The notes under the pieces: generated by a model
What the model was told of the DNA's origin: nothing
The model's input: only the letters and a program-made list of their open reading frames with translations
Databases searched by the model: none
Translations under genes and position numbers: made by a program
Shown: piece by piece, positions 55,999-64,000 of the stretch
Numbering within the stretch: the stretch's first letter is position 1
Layout: every line of letters starts with the position of its first letter
Assembly (NCBI RefSeq): GCF_018780075.1
Contig: NZ_JADMKB010000123.1
Span: 1-64,000, forward strand
Reading direction: 5' to 3'
Source: Hydrogenophaga sp.
GTDB taxonomy: Bacteria; Pseudomonadota; Gammaproteobacteria; Burkholderiales; Burkholderiaceae_C
DNA length: 64,000 bases

Positions 55999-56868
55999 AT
56001 GCATTCCTTCCGTACCCTCACCACGCGAGTCGTCGCGTTGGGCCTCCTGTCGGTCGTTGCTGGCTGCGCATCGACCCTCACTTCTTCCAAAGGAACCTCC
56101 ATGTCCTCTCAACCCAAAGAGCAAGTCGTTGCGCTGCTCAAAGCCATTGAAACAGGCGAATCGGCACCGGTGGCTGTCGTCAACCCCACCAAGTACATCC
56201 AGCACAACCTCGCCGTCGGCGAGGGACTGGCTGGCTTCGGTGCGGTGCTGCAGGCCCTGCCGAAGGGTTCGGCCAAAGTGAACACGGCGCGGGTTTTTCA
56301 AGACGGTGAATTTGTCTTCACACACACCGACTACAACTTCTTCGGCCCGAAGATTGGCTTCGACATTTTCCGCTTCGAGGACGGCAAGATCGTCGAACAC
56401 TGGGACAACCTGCAGGAAACGCCGGCCAAGCCCAACCCGAGCGGCCGCTCGATGATCGACGGGCCGGCCGTGGCGACGGACCTGGACAAGACGGCTGCCA
56501 ACAAGAAGCTGGTCGCGTCGTTCGTCGACGACATCCTGGTGAACGGTCGCATGGATCGGCTGGCGGGCTACTACGACGGCGACAAGTACCACCAGCACAA
56601 CCCGCAGATCGGCGATGGGCTGAGCGGGCTCGGCGCCGCGCTGCAGGCCATGGCGAAGGCCGGCGTGACGATGAAGTACACCAAGGTTCACAAGGTTCTG
56701 GGCGAGGGCAACTTCGTGCTCATCGCGAGCGAGGGCGAGTTCGCCGGCAAGCCGAGCGCGTTCTACGACCTCTTCAGGGTCGAGAACGGCAAGATCGCCG
56801 AACACTGGGACACGATCGAGACCATCCCGCCGCGGTCGGAGTGGAAGAATCCGAACGGCAAATTCTGA
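55999..56868 (+). CDS. Lipoprotein with two SnoaL-like (NTF2-fold) domains
   Basis: 289 residues with a lipoprotein signal (ALGLLSVVAGCAS). Two homologous SnoaL-like halves follow: about residues 40-145 (YIQHNLAVGEGLAGFGAVLQ ... FDIFRFEDGKIVEHWDNLQE) and 170-285 (YHQHNPQIGDGLSGLGAALQ ... YDLFRVENGKIAEHWDTIET). These domains form a cone-shaped pocket used by isomerases and hydrolases. Substrate unknown. The ABM-domain gene follows after 15 bp. Confidence 0.88.
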   Translation: MHSFRTLTTRVVALGLLSVVAGCASTLTSSKGTSMSSQPKEQVVALLKAIETGESAPVAVVNPTKYIQHNLAVGEGLAGFGAVLQALPKGSAKVNTARVFQDGEFVFTHTDYNFFGPKIGFDIFRFEDGKIVEHWDNLQETPAKPNPSGRSMIDGPAVATDLDKTAANKKLVASFVDDILVNGRMDRLAGYYDGDKYHQHNPQIGDGLSGLGAALQAMAKAGVTMKYTKVHKVLGEGNFVLIASEGEFAGKPSAFYDLFRVENGKIAEHWDTIETIPPRSEWKNPNGKF

Positions 56869-56883
56869 CGGCACGGAGGACAC

Positions 56884-57252
56884 ATGAGCCCCTGGAAGTT
56901 TTTTCTGAGCAGCGTCTTGTCGGCGACGTTCGCGGTCCAGCCGACACTGGCCGCCGACCCAGGCAGCAACGTCGTCGAAGTCGTCACATTCAAGCTCAAG
57001 GCTGGCGTCACCGCGGCCGAGTTCGCTCCGATCGACAAGGCGGTTGAACGTGACCACGTCGCCAAGCAACCGGGCTTCGTGTCACGCGAGAGCGCGCGTG
57101 GCGCGGACGGCGAGTGGCTGGTCATCGTGCACTGGCGATCGGCCAAAGACGCCGACGCATCGATGGCGACCTTCGAGAAGGCCCCTGCCGCCGCGCCGTT
57201 CATGTCAAAGATCGAGGCCTCGACGATGAGCATGAAGCGCTACCAAAAGTAG
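56884..57252 (+). CDS. Exported antibiotic-biosynthesis-monooxygenase (ABM)-like protein
   Basis: 122 residues with a signal peptide (FLSSVLSATFAVQPTLAAD) and a ferredoxin-like ABM fold (VVEVVTFKLKAGVTAAEFAP, QPGFVSRESARG, WLVIVHWRSAKDADASMATF). GGAGGACAC precedes the ATG. Together with the two-domain SnoaL lipoprotein it forms a two-gene exported unit under the divergent AraC regulator. Confidence 0.85.
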   Translation: MSPWKFFLSSVLSATFAVQPTLAADPGSNVVEVVTFKLKAGVTAAEFAPIDKAVERDHVAKQPGFVSRESARGADGEWLVIVHWRSAKDADASMATFEKAPAAAPFMSKIEASTMSMKRYQK

Positions 57253-57261
57253 CGTTCGCGA

Positions 57262-57288
57262 GTTGGCCTGAGTCAGCCTCAGGCCAAC
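57262..57288. terminator. Terminator hairpin after the ABM gene
   Basis: An 11-bp perfect stem GTTGGCCTGAG/CTCAGGCCAAC with a 5-nt loop starts 10 bp after the stop codon. It lies between the convergent ABM and D-amino-acid dehydrogenase genes. No U tract is present. Confidence 0.7.
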
Positions 57289-57397
57289 GCGTCGCAGCGT
57301 TCATCAGCCGAACGAGATTTCGAATGCAGGCCACCGGCGACACCGTTCTGGACTGCGTTGCAGCACAGCCCAGCACAGCCGACGATCTGATCGCCGG

Positions 57398-58606
57398 CTA
57401 TGAAGTCATGATCTTCCGGCCCAGGACGATGGCGCTGCCCGCCGCCAACGTGAACCCCAGGGCGCCATGGCCCGCGTTGACGTAGAGATTGGCCGGCCCC
57501 ATCTGCCCGATGACTGGCACGGCGGTGGGGGTTGCCGGGCGCAGGCCCGCCCATGGCTGGGTTTCATGGAACCCGCAGGCACCGGGGAACAGCGTGTCCG
57601 CCGCCTTCACCATCTGCTGGATGCGGGAAGGGGGAATGGACAGGTCGTGCCCGACCACCTCGGCCATGGCCGCCACCCGAAGGCGCCCTCCCAGTGGCGC
57701 AAACACCGTCTTTCGCCCGAGGTCGGTGACGCTGACCGACGGCGCCTTCTCGGTCGAACGGATCGGCAGGGTGATGCTGTAGCCCTTGATCGGGCAGATC
57801 GGCAACGACACCTTGACCGATGCGGCCAGCTTTGGGGCGGCCGCACCGTTGGCGATCACAAACACGTCCGCATCGAGCGCGCCGCCGGGCGTCTGCGCCG
57901 CAACGGTCCGGCCGCCCTTGACGGAAAAGCCCGTCACCGCCGTCTCAAAGTGCACCTGCCCGCCCAGGCGCAGCAGGCTCTCCGTCATCTGAAGGCTCAG
58001 GGCATGCGGATCGCCCACACATTCGTCGGCGGTCCACACACCGCCTGAGAACCGGCCCAGATACCCACCCAGCGCGGGCTCTTTGTCCACACAGGCCTGC
58101 GGGCTCAACACGGTCTGCTGGCATCCCAGCTCGGACTGGAACCGCACCTGCGCCGCTTGCCGCCGCAGCGATTCGTCGTCCGGGCACAGCACGAGCTTGC
58201 CGTTGCGCTGAAAAGAAAACTGCCAAGCCTCCCGATGCATCCACGCCTCCAGGGTGGCGCGGCTGAGCTGGGCCAGCATGAGCAACTCCCGGGTGCCCTG
58301 GCGCGATTGCCGGGCGTTGCAGGCGCTCAGGAACTTCAGGCACCACCACCACTGGTTTGCGTCCAGTCGCAAGCGAAAGCGCAGCGGCGAGTCGCGCGAC
58401 AACAGCATGGAGGGAAGCCCCAGCAGGGTCGCGGGAGAGGCCAGCGGCTCGACATAGCTGTAGCTGAGCTGGGCACCGTTCGCAAAACTGGTGCCGCGCC
58501 CCGGCCCCCGGTCGCTGTCAACCAGATGGACCTCGCACCCCTGCAGAGCCAGCTGGTACGCGGTGGCACAGCCCACGATGCCGGCGCCGACAACACAGAC
58601 CTTCAT
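57398..58606 (-). CDS. D-amino-acid dehydrogenase / FAD oxidoreductase (DadA-like)
   Basis: 402 residues of the DAO fold: FAD motif VCVVGAGIVGCATAYQLALQ at the N-terminus, GTSFANGAQLSYSYVEPLA and LYVNAGHGALGFTLAAGSA at the C-terminus, both typical of DadA. It deaminates D-amino acids to 2-oxo acids, passing electrons to the respiratory chain. It is the last gene of the operon and overlaps the ornithine-cyclodeaminase-like gene by 4 nt. Confidence 0.92.
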   Translation of the reverse strand: MKVCVVGAGIVGCATAYQLALQGCEVHLVDSDRGPGRGTSFANGAQLSYSYVEPLASPATLLGLPSMLLSRDSPLRFRLRLDANQWWWCLKFLSACNARQSRQGTRELLMLAQLSRATLEAWMHREAWQFSFQRNGKLVLCPDDESLRRQAAQVRFQSELGCQQTVLSPQACVDKEPALGGYLGRFSGGVWTADECVGDPHALSLQMTESLLRLGGQVHFETAVTGFSVKGGRTVAAQTPGGALDADVFVIANGAAAPKLAASVKVSLPICPIKGYSITLPIRSTEKAPSVSVTDLGRKTVFAPLGGRLRVAAMAEVVGHDLSIPPSRIQQMVKAADTLFPGACGFHETQPWAGLRPATPTAVPVIGQMGPANLYVNAGHGALGFTLAAGSAIVLGRKIMTS

Positions 58607-59559
58607 GCAACGGCCTCCCGCGATCCACCCACCAGGCCTGATCGAGACGCGCGCTGGTAAGCCAAGTAGGCGCAGGCGGTGTCCGCCAGACCCGTGCCCA
58701 CGGACTTGAACACCGTGATGCCCGAGCCGACATCCGGCCAGGGCGCCTTGCCGGCATACAGCATGGGCAGGTCCAGCGTCTTGTCCAGCTTCGTGGCTTT
58801 CGCCGCGTTCCAGAGAACGATGTCACCGGCCTCCTCCATGCTCTGAGGCAACCACTCCACGATCACACGCTCCGCCCGATCCAGCGTGGCGTCGTCCAGC
58901 TCCCGGCCCTTGGGCGAACTGATGCCGACCGCGGCCACAAAGGCCCGCGACTTCAGCCAATGCCCCAAAAAGACCGGCTCCGTCGAGCGCGTGGCGGTCA
59001 CCACAACGTCGGCGCCCCGCACGGCCTCTTCCGCTGAACAGGCGTAAACGCTGGCACCGGTGCTGAGCGCGAACCGCCTGCACCAGTCCTCGCTATCCTG
59101 TGGATCGACCACGGCAATGTCCTGAAACGGAAACACGCCGCACAAGGCGGCGGCCTGGCCACGGCCCTGCACGCCGGCGCCAAACAGCGCCAGCTTGCTC
59201 GCGCCCGCCGGCACCACCTTGCTCGCGATCAGGGCCGTCTGGGCGGCCGTGCGAAAGCGGGTGAGCTCGTTGCCCTCCAGCACGGCAATGGCCTTGTTGC
59301 TGCCGAGATCAAACAGGTTGACGAGGAAGCTGAACCGGCCGGCCAGCGTGGGATACACCTTGACCGCCGCCACGTTGCGGCCGGTCCAGATGCCGCCCAT
59401 CGAACTGAGCCGAGCGTCGGCACATTCGCTGCGGGTTCGTGGGTGCACGCTGGCCCGTCCGGCCCCGAAATCCAGGTAGGCCTGGTCCAGCACGTCGATC
59501 ACGCTCCCGTGGTCAAGGAGCCTGGCGACGTCAGTGTCTTGGATGAAAAGTGGTTGCAT
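58603..59559 (-). CDS. Ornithine cyclodeaminase / mu-crystallin family protein
   Basis: 318 residues: GGIWTGRNVAAVKVYPTLAG near the substrate site, the Rossmann motif LALFGAGVQGRGQAAAL, VVTATRSTEPVF and VGISSPKGRELDD. Members include ornithine cyclodeaminase, alanine dehydrogenase and ketimine reductase. Next to an amidase and a D-amino-acid dehydrogenase, a ketimine or imino-acid reductase role is plausible. Specific substrate unknown. Confidence 0.88.
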   Translation of the reverse strand: MQPLFIQDTDVARLLDHGSVIDVLDQAYLDFGAGRASVHPRTRSECADARLSSMGGIWTGRNVAAVKVYPTLAGRFSFLVNLFDLGSNKAIAVLEGNELTRFRTAAQTALIASKVVPAGASKLALFGAGVQGRGQAAALCGVFPFQDIAVVDPQDSEDWCRRFALSTGASVYACSAEEAVRGADVVVTATRSTEPVFLGHWLKSRAFVAAVGISSPKGRELDDATLDRAERVIVEWLPQSMEEAGDIVLWNAAKATKLDKTLDLPMLYAGKAPWPDVGSGITVFKSVGTGLADTACAYLAYQRASRSGLVGGSREAVA

Positions 59560-59593
59560 GGTTCAACAGAGGTGAGCGGGCAGAAAGGCCACG

Positions 59594-60496
59594 TTAAGGA
59601 ATGCCGTATTTGTTGGGGAACCGGATGTTCTCTTTCATGTAGATGCTCATGGGGATGCGCAGGCGTTCACCGTCGAACCACGTCCGGTAGATGGACAGCA
59701 GTTCCCCCGAACGCATCAGGTCCAACAAGGTGCGATCAACCACCTCCCTCAGCGAGGCATCTCCCTTGGGCAACATGAAGGCGTAGGGCTCCACCGTCAT
59801 GAACGGTCCGGTGACCGCGAGCAGGTCCTTCAGCCTGGACGTGGCCATCAGCCCATAGAGCAGCACGTCGTCCTGGGCGTACGCGTCGACCGTTCCGTCC
59901 TCCAACGCCTTCAACCCCTCGGCGTCCGACCCGACCGTGACCACCAGAACGCCCTGTTCCGTCTGCATTGTTTTGAAGCGGGTTTCCGCCGTGGTTCCAC
60001 GGGCGACCGCGACACGCTTGCGCGACAGGTCGGCGGGCCTGTCCACCCGCAGCGTCTTTCTGGCGAGCAGTCGAAGGCCGGTGTTGAAAAAGGTGTGCGA
60101 AAAATCCACGTCCTTCTGGCGGGCCATGGTGTTGGTGTTGCCCCCACACTCCAGGTCGATCGCGCCGGACTTGAGCATCGGGATGCGATCCGATGCCTTG
60201 ATGGGCAGGAACTCGGGCGTCAGGTCGAGGCGACCCAGCCGTTGGCGCAGCTTGTCGATCACCCGTCGGCAGATGTCGATCGAATAGCCCACGGTCTGAC
60301 CCTGCGCATCCTGGAAGGCGAACGTACCGGGCGTGGGTATGTACCCCACCCGGATGCGACCGCTGTGGGCCATGCGAGCCAATGCCGGGCTGTCCTGCGG
60401 CGAGGGAACGGCATCCGCAGCCCATGCGGCCAGCGATGAGCCCAGCAGCCATGCGGTCAACAGGCATCGCCTTGACAGGCGCAGCAACAGGTCCAT
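59594..60496 (-). CDS. Periplasmic binding protein of an amino-acid-type ABC transporter
   Basis: 300 residues: signal peptide (CLLTAWLLGSSLAAWAAD), family-3 solute-binding segments RVGYIPTPGTFAFQDAQGQT, DRIPMLKSGAIDLECGGNTN, VARGTTAETRFK and WFDGERLRIPMSIYM. It is related to GltI but distinct from the three paralogues near 12-14 kb (GGNTNT in place of GSTTN). AAAGGGG precedes the ATG. It serves the two permeases and ATPase of this operon. Confidence 0.9.
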   Translation of the reverse strand: MDLLLRLSRRCLLTAWLLGSSLAAWAADAVPSPQDSPALARMAHSGRIRVGYIPTPGTFAFQDAQGQTVGYSIDICRRVIDKLRQRLGRLDLTPEFLPIKASDRIPMLKSGAIDLECGGNTNTMARQKDVDFSHTFFNTGLRLLARKTLRVDRPADLSRKRVAVARGTTAETRFKTMQTEQGVLVVTVGSDAEGLKALEDGTVDAYAQDDVLLYGLMATSRLKDLLAVTGPFMTVEPYAFMLPKGDASLREVVDRTLLDLMRSGELLSIYRTWFDGERLRIPMSIYMKENIRFPNKYGIP

Positions 60497-60510
60497 GGCG
60501 TTCCCCTTTC

Positions 60511-61920
60511 CTAGTCGATGCCAGCGGGCCGCAGCCGGTGCCACGGCGTGGCCTGCTCGAAGGCGTGGCCCAGGCGAAACACCAGCGGCTCGTCCCAGGG
60601 GCGCCCGATGAACTGAATGGAGATGGGCATGCCCTCGGGGGAAAGTCCCGCCGGCACGGCCAGAGAACACAGATTCATGAGATTGACGAACCGCCCGAAG
60701 CGCGACAGGGGCGTGGCCAGTTCGTCCACGTCGGCCACCGGAATGGCCGAGATGGCGTTGGTGGGAAACACACAGGCCTCGATGCCGTCCATGGCCGCCA
60801 GCATGTCGTTGCGTGCGGCATCGCGCGCGCGCAGCAGGCGCAGGTACTCACCGGCGGCCGTGTCGCGCCCCAGCAGGATGCGCCGCCGGATGTTGGTGTC
60901 GAACCTCAGGTCGGAGCGTTCAAACAGCGCCCCGAGGTGGCCGTACCCCTCAGCGCTCATCAGCTGGCCGGCGATGCGCATGGAGTCGGCGCAACGCTGG
61001 GGAAGCGCCTTTTCAACCAGCTGCATGCCCAGGCCCTTGAGCGTGGCCAGGGCTTCGTCGTATGCGGCCAGTACCGCCGCCTCCACCCCCTCCCTTTCCT
61101 GCTCGGGCAGGACCCAGAGCCGGGCACCGCGCGGCATCGCACTCACGCCATCCAGGACACGACGAACCGGTGCCTGGTGCGACACGGGGTCCAGCGGATC
61201 GGCACCGGCCATCACGTCCAGCAAGATGGCGCCATCCCGCACGCTGCGCGCCAGGGGCCCCACCGTGTCATGGGTCGGGCACAGCTCGATCAGGCCGTGC
61301 CGACTGATCAGCCCGTGTGTGGTTTTCAGCCCCACCAGGCCGCACAGCCCGGCGGGTATGCGCACCGAGCCACCGGTGTCGGTACCGATGGCCGCGCAAG
61401 CCAGGCCGGCGGCCACGGCCACCGCCGATCCGCTGCTGGACCCCCCTGGAATCCGGTGCGTCTGCATGTCCCAGGGATTCCAGGGCGTTCCCATGACCTC
61501 GTTCGTGCCCCATCCCCCAAAGGCGTATTCCACCGTGTGGGTCTTGCCGATCACGATGGCGCCCGCGCTGCGCAAGCGCTCCACCACCGTGGCGGTGGTG
61601 GTGGATATCCGGGCTGGCAGGGCCACCGAGCCACCCGTGATGGGTTTGCCCTGGATGTCGAACAGGTCCTTCACCGCCACGGTGACGCCGTGCAAGGGGC
61701 CGAGGCGAATGCCGGCCCGGCGCAGGCGATCCATGGCCTGCGCGGTCTCGCGCGCTTCTTCGGCATAGACATCGACAAAGGCGTGCAGCTTGTGGTCCAG
61801 CCGCTGGATGCGATCGAGTTGCTGATCCACCAGCTCCACGCTGGTGAGCTCACCCGCATCCATGGCTTGCATCGCCTCTTCGATGGAGGAAAAAGCGGGA
61901 TTCAGATGAACAACGCTCAT
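60511..61920 (-). CDS. Amidase (amidase-signature family)
   Basis: 469 residues with the Ser-cisSer-Lys triad: Lys in VTVAVKDLFD, the cis-Ser in PGGSSSGSAVAVAAGLA and the nucleophile in GTDTGGSVRIPAGLCGLVGL. It resembles the GatA-like amidases that hydrolyse small amides, N-acyl or carbamoyl amino acids. It overlaps the permease gene by 4 nt, so it is translated with the transporter and probably acts on the imported compound. No signal peptide, so cytosolic. Confidence 0.92.
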   Translation of the reverse strand: MSVVHLNPAFSSIEEAMQAMDAGELTSVELVDQQLDRIQRLDHKLHAFVDVYAEEARETAQAMDRLRRAGIRLGPLHGVTVAVKDLFDIQGKPITGGSVALPARISTTTATVVERLRSAGAIVIGKTHTVEYAFGGWGTNEVMGTPWNPWDMQTHRIPGGSSSGSAVAVAAGLACAAIGTDTGGSVRIPAGLCGLVGLKTTHGLISRHGLIELCPTHDTVGPLARSVRDGAILLDVMAGADPLDPVSHQAPVRRVLDGVSAMPRGARLWVLPEQEREGVEAAVLAAYDEALATLKGLGMQLVEKALPQRCADSMRIAGQLMSAEGYGHLGALFERSDLRFDTNIRRRILLGRDTAAGEYLRLLRARDAARNDMLAAMDGIEACVFPTNAISAIPVADVDELATPLSRFGRFVNLMNLCSLAVPAGLSPEGMPISIQFIGRPWDEPLVFRLGHAFEQATPWHRLRPAGID

Positions 61921-62603
61921 GCCACCCCCAACACACGTCGACCACGGTTCAACCGCCGTTCCAGCAGACGCGAGAGCATCGACAGCGGAAACGCGATCCC
62001 AAAATAAAACAGACCCACCAGCAGGAAGATGTGCAGCGGAAGAAAGGACTCACTGGAAATGGCCCGTGCCGCCAGCATGAGTTCGTCGGTGGCGATGAGC
62101 GCGCACAGGGAACTGTCTTTCAACAGGGCCACGTAGGTGTTGAGCAAGGGCGGCAGCATGATGCGCAGCGCCTGCGGGAACACCACATGGGCAAACACCT
62201 TCCAAGGTGACAGGCCCACAGCCAGCGCGGCCTCTCGCTGGCCCCGGTGGATGGCCGTCAGGCCGCCTCGAAGGATCTCGGCCACATAGGCCGAACCATG
62301 CAGCCCCAGGCCCAGCGCGCCGGCCCAGTAGCCCGAGAGCGTCACCCCCAGCGAGGGGAGTGCGAAGTACAGGGCCAGCAACAGCGCCAACAAGGGCACC
62401 GTTCGAACGAACTGCACATAGGCATTGGCCAGCGCCGCCAACAGGCCGGATCCGCTGCGCTGCATGGCCACCAGCAGTGCCCCCAGACACAGGGCCAACG
62501 CGAAGCCCACCAACGAGAGGCGGGCCGTCACGATGGCACCGTCCACCAGCCGCGGGCCCCAGTCGGGCAGGTACTCCAGGTAGGTCAGGAAAAACGCGGT
62601 CAT
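61917..62603 (-). CDS. Amino-acid ABC transporter permease
   Basis: 228 residues of the HisM/GlnP family with about five TM helices. FVRTVPLLALLLALYFALPS and the EAA loop EILRGGLTAIHRGQREAALAVG are conserved. It overlaps the next permease and the amidase gene by 4 nt each (ATGA), showing strict operon structure. Confidence 0.92.
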   Translation of the reverse strand: MTAFFLTYLEYLPDWGPRLVDGAIVTARLSLVGFALALCLGALLVAMQRSGSGLLAALANAYVQFVRTVPLLALLLALYFALPSLGVTLSGYWAGALGLGLHGSAYVAEILRGGLTAIHRGQREAALAVGLSPWKVFAHVVFPQALRIMLPPLLNTYVALLKDSSLCALIATDELMLAARAISSESFLPLHIFLLVGLFYFGIAFPLSMLSRLLERRLNRGRRVLGVA

Positions 62604-63259
62604 CGTGCCTCCTCCATGGTCAGTTCGACCCGTTTGAAACCCCAGGCCACGGGCAGCACCATGGCCGCGTACAACAACATGGCCGCCAGGTAGATCAGCG
62701 TGGTTTCGAAGGTCGACGTCACCAAATTTCGCGCATAGAACATGATCTCGGGCGCGGCAATGGCCGAGGCGATCGAGGTGTCCTTGATCAGCGCGATGGT
62801 GTAGTTCGCCAGGGACGGGAACGTCGTGCGAAACATCTGCGGCGCGAGCACGAAGCGCAGCGTCTGGCCCGGCGTCAGGCCCGCTGCCAACGCCGCTTCA
62901 CGCTGCCCCACATGCAGCGACTTCAGCCCGGCGGCAAACACGTCACACAGCACAGCAGCGCCGACCAGGCCCAGCCCGATCACGGCCGCGAGCAGCGGTG
63001 ACAGACGGACACCGACCGTGGCCAGACCGAAATACAGGAGAAACAGATGCGCCAGCGCTGGCACGTTGCGCATCCACTCGACGTAGGCCGCCAGGCCCAG
63101 TCGCACCAGCCGGTTGCGCGAGAAAACCCGCACCACCGCCAGGAACAACCCCAGCACGCTGGCGATCACGAAAGCGCCGATGGCCACCTGGAGTGCGGTG
63201 ACCGCACCCGTCGCCAGGGTGGCGAGAATGCCAGCAAAGGTCCCCATGGCCATCGTCAT
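62600..63259 (-). CDS. Amino-acid ABC transporter permease
   Basis: 219 residues, same family as its neighbour: WMRNVPALAHLFLLYFGLAT and the EAA loop VFAAGLKSLHVGQREAALAAG. It forms the heteromeric channel with the 61917-62603 permease. It overlaps the ATPase gene by 4 nt. Confidence 0.92.
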   Translation of the reverse strand: MTMAMGTFAGILATLATGAVTALQVAIGAFVIASVLGLFLAVVRVFSRNRLVRLGLAAYVEWMRNVPALAHLFLLYFGLATVGVRLSPLLAAVIGLGLVGAAVLCDVFAAGLKSLHVGQREAALAAGLTPGQTLRFVLAPQMFRTTFPSLANYTIALIKDTSIASAIAAPEIMFYARNLVTSTFETTLIYLAAMLLYAAMVLPVAWGFKRVELTMEEAR

Positions 63260-64000
63260 GCCAGATGGCCGGCGCCCGCGCCGACCTGCCCCAGGAAGCT
63301 GCGCGTGCGGTCCACGCGCGGCGTGTCGATGACCTCGGCGGCGCGTCCCTGCTCAACGATGTGTCCCTGGTCCATGAAGATCACGCGGTCCGCCACGTCG
63401 CGCGCAAACCGGATCTCGTGGGTCACAAGGATCATGGAACGGCCCTCCTCCGCCAGCTCGCGGATCACCCCCAGCACCTCGCCCACCAGCTCGGGGTCCA
63501 GCGCCGACGTGGGTTCATCGAACAGGATCAGCTTGGGCCGCTGCGCCAGCGCCCGGGCGATGGCCACCCGCTGCTGTTGTCCGCCCGACAGCCGCTCCGG
63601 GAATTCATCGGCCTTGTGGCGCAGATGCACCTTGTCCAGCATCTCTTCGGCCATGTCGTGGGCCTCGGCCCGCGCCATGCCGCCGGCCCGGATCGGCCCG
63701 AGCGCCACGTTGTCGCGCACGTTCAAGTGCGGCCACAGGTAGAAGCCCTGGAACACCATCCCGATTTCGGCGCGCTGCGGCGCCAGTTCACGGTCTGACA
63801 TCAGGCGCAGCCCGCCGCGTCCGTCGGGCAATTGCCCGATGCGCTCATCCTCCAGAAAGATGGCGCCGCCCGTGGGGCGTTCCAGAAAGTTGATGCACCG
63901 CAGGCAGGTGGACTTGCCCGAGCCGCTCGGTCCGATCAGGGACAGGGTCTCGCCCTTCTGCAGGTCCAGGGAAATGCCCTTGAGTACGTCGAGCGAGCCG
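63256..64000 (-). CDS. Amino-acid ABC transporter ATP-binding protein (5' end beyond the window)
   Basis: 248 codons are present and the frame continues past the right edge. Walker [10 protein letters not shown] lies near 63920, followed by Q-loop VFQGFYLWPHLNV, signature LSGGQQQR, Walker [14 protein letters not shown] and H-loop THEIRFARDVADR. This is a polar amino-acid class ATPase. An unusual insert DGRGGLRLMSDRELAPQRAE precedes the Q-loop. It is the most upstream visible gene of the amide/amino-acid operon. Confidence 0.93.
   Translation of the reverse strand, partial: GSLDVLKGISLDLQKGETLSLIGPSGSGKSTCLRCINFLERPTGGAIFLEDERIGQLPDGRGGLRLMSDRELAPQRAEIGMVFQGFYLWPHLNVRDNVALGPIRAGGMARAEAHDMAEEMLDKVHLRHKADEFPERLSGGQQQRVAIARALAQRPKLILFDEPTSALDPELVGEVLGVIRELAEEGRSMILVTHEIRFARDVADRVIFMDQGHIVEQGRAAEVIDTPRVDRTRSFLGQVGAGAGHLA

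Noticed and set aside
56081-57069. Upstream minus-strand extension of the AraC-family gene across the SnoaL gene
   Set aside because: The extension is antisense to a well-supported lipoprotein gene; a GTG with a ribosome site at 55869 gives a normal-length regulator.

Overview
The window looks like chromosome of a high-GC betaproteobacterium of the order Burkholderiales, most likely family Comamonadaceae (Hydrogenophaga/Acidovorax-like). The basis is the base composition, the many TRAP and amino-acid ABC binding proteins, the URC-type uracil pathway, the thiCOSG-thiDE order and two families of short GC-rich dispersed repeats. No rRNA, tRNA or CRISPR array was seen.

Layout. 1-5450 is a purine block: the 5' end of a nucleoside/purine-type ABC ATPase, a LysR regulator, and a divergent xanthine dehydrogenase xdhAB that carries three in-frame copies of a dispersed repeat. 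5485-8723 is a DctB/DctD-like two-component pair with a sigma-54 activator. 8802-13839 is a glutamate/aspartate-type ABC transporter (gltLKJI) followed by two extra paralogous binding proteins. 14021-19201 is a pyrimidine operon (urc1, urc4, upp, a LysE-type exporter, codA). 19281-25712 holds a long palindrome, panE, an OmpA-like protein, a tandem pair of unknown exported proteins, and a DUF302 gene divergent from a P-type ATPase. 25861-32318 holds an FKBP and the thiamin operon thiC-thiO-thiS-thiG-thiDE behind a TPP riboswitch whose last hairpin covers the thiC ribosome site.

33171-36941 is a lower-GC integron. It has a LexA-controlled but broken intI (frameshift plus loss of a catalytic Arg), an attI core site, three minus-strand cassettes with recognisable attC sites, and an IS110-family element apparently inserted in the attC of the last cassette. 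37459-43775 is C4-dicarboxylate related: a TRAP binding protein, dctA, a second TRAP binding protein, and a sensor kinase with a FixJ-type regulator; a FixJ-like site lies upstream of dctA. 44492-50346 is a compact signalling operon (REC-HD-GYP, PAS kinase, REC protein, HDOD protein, REC protein). 50484-57252 has a radical SAM gene behind a near-perfect LexA box, an orphan NarL-type kinase, an ABC-2 exporter, a gene remnant, and an AraC / SnoaL / ABM cluster. 57398-64000 is one translationally coupled operon for import and breakdown of an amide or amino-acid compound (ABC transporter, amidase, ornithine-cyclodeaminase-like enzyme, D-amino-acid dehydrogenase), cut by the window end.

Themes are nitrogen scavenging (purines, pyrimidines, amino acids, amides), dicarboxylate uptake under two-component control, thiamin synthesis, and a decaying integron. 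The most unusual items are the expressed repeat insertions in xdhA/xdhB, the doubly disabled integrase that keeps its SOS promoter, the IS element inside an attC, and the SOS-box-controlled radical SAM gene.
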